Assembly: GCF_019511345.1 (NCBI RefSeq)
Contig: NZ_JAEUAK010000001.1
Span: 799,614-863,613 of the forward strand
Origin: Rhizobium mesosinicum
GTDB taxonomy: Bacteria; Pseudomonadota; Alphaproteobacteria; Rhizobiales; Rhizobiaceae
DNA length: 64,000 nt
Direction of reading: 5' to 3'
The position numbers and the translations under genes were made by a program. This document shows, in pieces, positions 61,724 through 64,000 of this stretch (its first letter is position 1; each line of letters starts with the position of its first letter). A model generated the notes under the pieces. The model was not told where the DNA came from and searched no databases. It was given only the letters and a program-made list of their open reading frames with translations.

Positions 61724-64000
61724 CGGGCATTGTTACTCCTACGAAGAACGTCAACTTGACGGGGGATCAGAAAATTGACGGGCTTCTCAGCGGCTACGCC
61801 TGGGACGGTACGATCACCTATGCGTTTCCCACAAGCTCGATTTCGTACTCCTATAGTGGCGAGAAGGATTACGGCTTCTCCGCGATTTCCTCGCAACAGC
61901 GCTCTGTTGCCTTGTTCTTTATGGAGCAGTCCTACGGAAACGCGGCAAATGACGGCTTCTCGGTAGAGGGATTTACCAATGCCGATTTTGTGGCCGGCAG
62001 CGCGGACTCCGCGTCGGTGCGGTTTGCACAATCTTGGCTTCCCTCGACTGCATGGGCGTATACCCCAAGTCCGGATAGTGCCGCTGGCGATATATGGTTC
62101 GGGACGACATATGCCGGTACAGCCGATGATTATCGCTATCCGGAGTTCGGCAACTACGCAGGCCACGCGCTGGCACATGAACTGGGTCACGCTCTCGGTC
62201 TGAAACACGGTCATGAGCCGTACCAAGGCAATTCGCTGGTGGTGCCCGGTGCCTACGATTCCGTCGAATATACGATCATGACCTACCGCACATATGTCGG
62301 AGACAGTGCAAGTGGGTACAAATACGAGCATAATGGCGCGCCACAGACCTTCATGATGCTCGATATCGCCGCCCTGCAGGAAATGTACGGGGCGGATTAC
62401 ACGACCAACAGCGACAATACCGTCTACAAGTGGAAGCCGAACGAAGGCGTGACCTATGTGAATGGAGTCGCGGCCATTACTCCGGGCGCGAACAGGATCT
62501 TCGCAACAATCTGGGACGGCGGCGGCATCGACACCTATGATCTAAGTGCCTACACCACCAGCCTTCAAATCGACTTGCGACCAGGGGGATACTCGGTCTT
62601 TTCGCAACTCCAGTTGGCTTACTTGGGAGGTGGCGCGAATGGTGGCGATGCTCGCGGCAACATCTTCAATGCGCTTCTCTATCATGACAACCTGGCATCG
62701 CTGATCGAGAATGTTCAGGCAGGCTCCGGTAACGATACGATTGTCGGTAACGAGGTGAACAACGCCCTTTGGGGCAATGCGGGAAATGATACGCTTACGG
62801 GCGGCGCCGGCGACGACACATTGAACGGCGGTGCTGGACTGGACCGGATGTCGGGTGGGGTGGGTGACGATACCTATATCGTCGACGTTGCAAACGACGT
62901 CGTAACCGAGAACACGGACGAGGGAACGGACACGGTCAGGACGGCGCTTTCGAGTTACACCCTCAGCGTTAACGTCGAGAACCTGACTTATACCGGCACC
63001 ACGTCGTTCATGGGTACCGGCAACGCCGCGGTCAATGTGATCACTGGCGGTGCAGGCTCCGACACGCTGGACGGCAAGGCGGGAGCCGATACGCTGATCG
63101 GCGGTGCGGGCAACGACACCTATGTTGTCGATGATCTGGCCGACGTCATGACTGAGGCTGCCAACGAAGGCACGGATCTCGTCAAGACGGCGCTTTCTGC
63201 CTATGCGCTGACCAACATTGCCAATGTGGAGGACCTGACCTTCACCGGTAGCGGCAATTTTGCCGGGACGGGCAATATACTGGCCAACACGATCACCGGG
63301 GGCGCCGGCAACGACGTTCTGGACGGTGGTGCGGGTCACGACAGGCTGATCGGCGGGGCCGGCAATGACACGCTGATTGGCGGCGCCGGCGACGACACGC
63401 TGGATGGCGGCATGGGCGCTGATGCGCTTTCCGGCGGTACCGGCAACGACATCTATTGGGTTGACAATGGCGGGGATACGGTCACCGAGGCTGCCGACGA
63501 GGGCAGCGATACGGTGTACGTGCAGTCGGTCTACTTCGCGAGCTATACGCTCGGCAGCAATGTCGAGAACCTGACCGTCTCCGGCATGACGACTTTCACC
63601 GGCATCGGCAATGCGCTGAACAATATCCTGACGGGCGGGGCAGGGATCGACACGCTGAAGGGTGCGGCAGGCGATGACACCTATGTCATCGGCACCGGTG
63701 ATATCGTCATCGAGAATGCCGGCGAGGGTATCGATACCGTAAAGACGGGGCTAGCGGCTTACACGCTGGGTGCCAATGTGGAGAACCTGACCTACACCGG
63801 GTCAGCCGCCTTCACCGGTACCGGCAATGAGCTGGACAATATCATCAAGGGCGGAGCGGCCGCCGATAAGCTGACCGGGGGTGCCGGCAACGACACGCTG
63901 GATGGCGGGGCAGGCGCCGACACGCTGATTGGTGGTGCCGGCGATGACACCTATATCGTGGATGCCGCGAGCGACGTGGTCACGGAAGCAGCAGGTGCGG
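61720..64000 (+). CDS. Serralysin-like RTX zinc metalloprotease (3' end outside window)
   Basis: 760 residues are in the window and the frame stays open at base 64000. There is no N-terminal signal peptide, as expected for type I cargo. The catalytic domain (about 1-230) starts DQKIDGLLSGYAWDGTITYA and has the metzincin zinc motif HELGHALGLKH (H153, E154, H157, H163) and the Met-turn YTIMTYRTY (M187). From about residue 334 RTX nonapeptides (GGAGNDTL-type) alternate with longer repeats; these bind calcium and fold outside the cell. The C-terminal secretion signal must lie beyond the window. The operon with the ABC/HlyD pair supports export by it. Protease target unknown. Confidence 0.92.
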   Translation, partial: MTGIVTPTKNVNLTGDQKIDGLLSGYAWDGTITYAFPTSSISYSYSGEKDYGFSAISSQQRSVALFFMEQSYGNAANDGFSVEGFTNADFVAGSADSASVRFAQSWLPSTAWAYTPSPDSAAGDIWFGTTYAGTADDYRYPEFGNYAGHALAHELGHALGLKHGHEPYQGNSLVVPGAYDSVEYTIMTYRTYVGDSASGYKYEHNGAPQTFMMLDIAALQEMYGADYTTNSDNTVYKWKPNEGVTYVNGVAAITPGANRIFATIWDGGGIDTYDLSAYTTSLQIDLRPGGYSVFSQLQLAYLGGGANGGDARGNIFNALLYHDNLASLIENVQAGSGNDTIVGNEVNNALWGNAGNDTLTGGAGDDTLNGGAGLDRMSGGVGDDTYIVDVANDVVTENTDEGTDTVRTALSSYTLSVNVENLTYTGTTSFMGTGNAAVNVITGGAGSDTLDGKAGADTLIGGAGNDTYVVDDLADVMTEAANEGTDLVKTALSAYALTNIANVEDLTFTGSGNFAGTGNILANTITGGAGNDVLDGGAGHDRLIGGAGNDTLIGGAGDDTLDGGMGADALSGGTGNDIYWVDNGGDTVTEAADEGSDTVYVQSVYFASYTLGSNVENLTVSGMTTFTGIGNALNNILTGGAGIDTLKGAAGDDTYVIGTGDIVIENAGEGIDTVKTGLAAYTLGANVENLTYTGSAAFTGTGNELDNIIKGGAAADKLTGGAGNDTLDGGAGADTLIGGAGDDTYIVDAASDVVTEAAGA
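62719..64000 (+). repeat. RTX repeat region in tandem modules of about 300 bp
   Basis: Within the protease gene, blocks of GGxGxDxL nonapeptides are separated by a recurring unit of about 60 residues with EGTDTVRTALSSYTL, NVENLTYTGTTSFMGTGN and NVITGGAG-like sequence. At least four such modules are seen before the window end. The repeated DNA is coding; similarity between modules makes it prone to expansion or loss. Confidence 0.88.

Noticed and set aside
62719..64000. Tandem DNA repeats that at first suggest a CRISPR or satellite array
   Set aside because: The repeats are in frame, encode RTX glycine/aspartate nonapeptides and lack spacer-repeat regularity.

Overview
The window looks like chromosomal DNA of a Rhizobium-type alphaproteobacterium (Rhizobiaceae). 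The evidence is the high GC content with long antisense reading frames, close resemblance of many products to rhizobial families (HmrR/ActP copper pair, DUF992 protein, Ti-type TraA relaxase), IS66/IS630/IS3 elements of rhizobial type, and an alpha-r14-like small RNA. No rRNA, tRNA or CRISPR array was seen. All identifications come from reading the sequence; no database search was run.

Layout. 0.4-13.2 kb holds envelope and stress functions: a Bax-inhibitor-1 membrane protein, an ECF sigma/anti-sigma pair, a Tat-exported bicupin (oxalate decarboxylase type), an RND efflux adaptor/permease pair, an operon of a formate/nitrite channel with an EmrAB-type pump, a candidate small RNA with its own terminator, and a DUF992 protein. 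13.5-21.7 kb holds an orphan TraA-like relaxase/helicase starting at a GTG codon, LysR and XRE regulators, a small hypothetical gene, and a copper operon (P-type ATPase then HmrR) behind a textbook CueR-type promoter with a 19-bp spacer. 21.8-33.6 kb holds treY, the pbpC/alpha-2-macroglobulin pair (4-bp overlap), a periplasmic MsrA and a lone receiver-domain protein.

33.8-52.7 kb is a surface polysaccharide (probably LPS O-antigen) locus. Most of it is one long minus-strand cluster with overlapping genes: fcl and gmd (GDP-fucose), wbpB/wbpD/wbpE (diacetamido uronic acid), wzx, hisH2/hisF2/wbpG (sugar amidation), wzy, a broken acyltransferase, a methyltransferase, an epimerase and two glycosyltransferases. 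A Wzz-like protein lies at its far end. Upstream are IS3 and IS66 remnants and three further polysaccharide-type genes.

52.9-57.7 kb is an insertion-sequence region: a complete IS630 element (TA duplication, frameshifted transposase) and a nearly complete but decayed IS66 element (8-bp duplication) inserted just upstream of a frameshifted pRiA4b-ORF3-like gene. 57.8-64 kb is a type I secretion operon: ABC transporter, HlyD-type adaptor, an unrecognised 88-residue protein and a serralysin-like zinc metalloprotease with RTX repeats that runs off the window end. The overlapping genes suggest that the transporter pair exports the protease.
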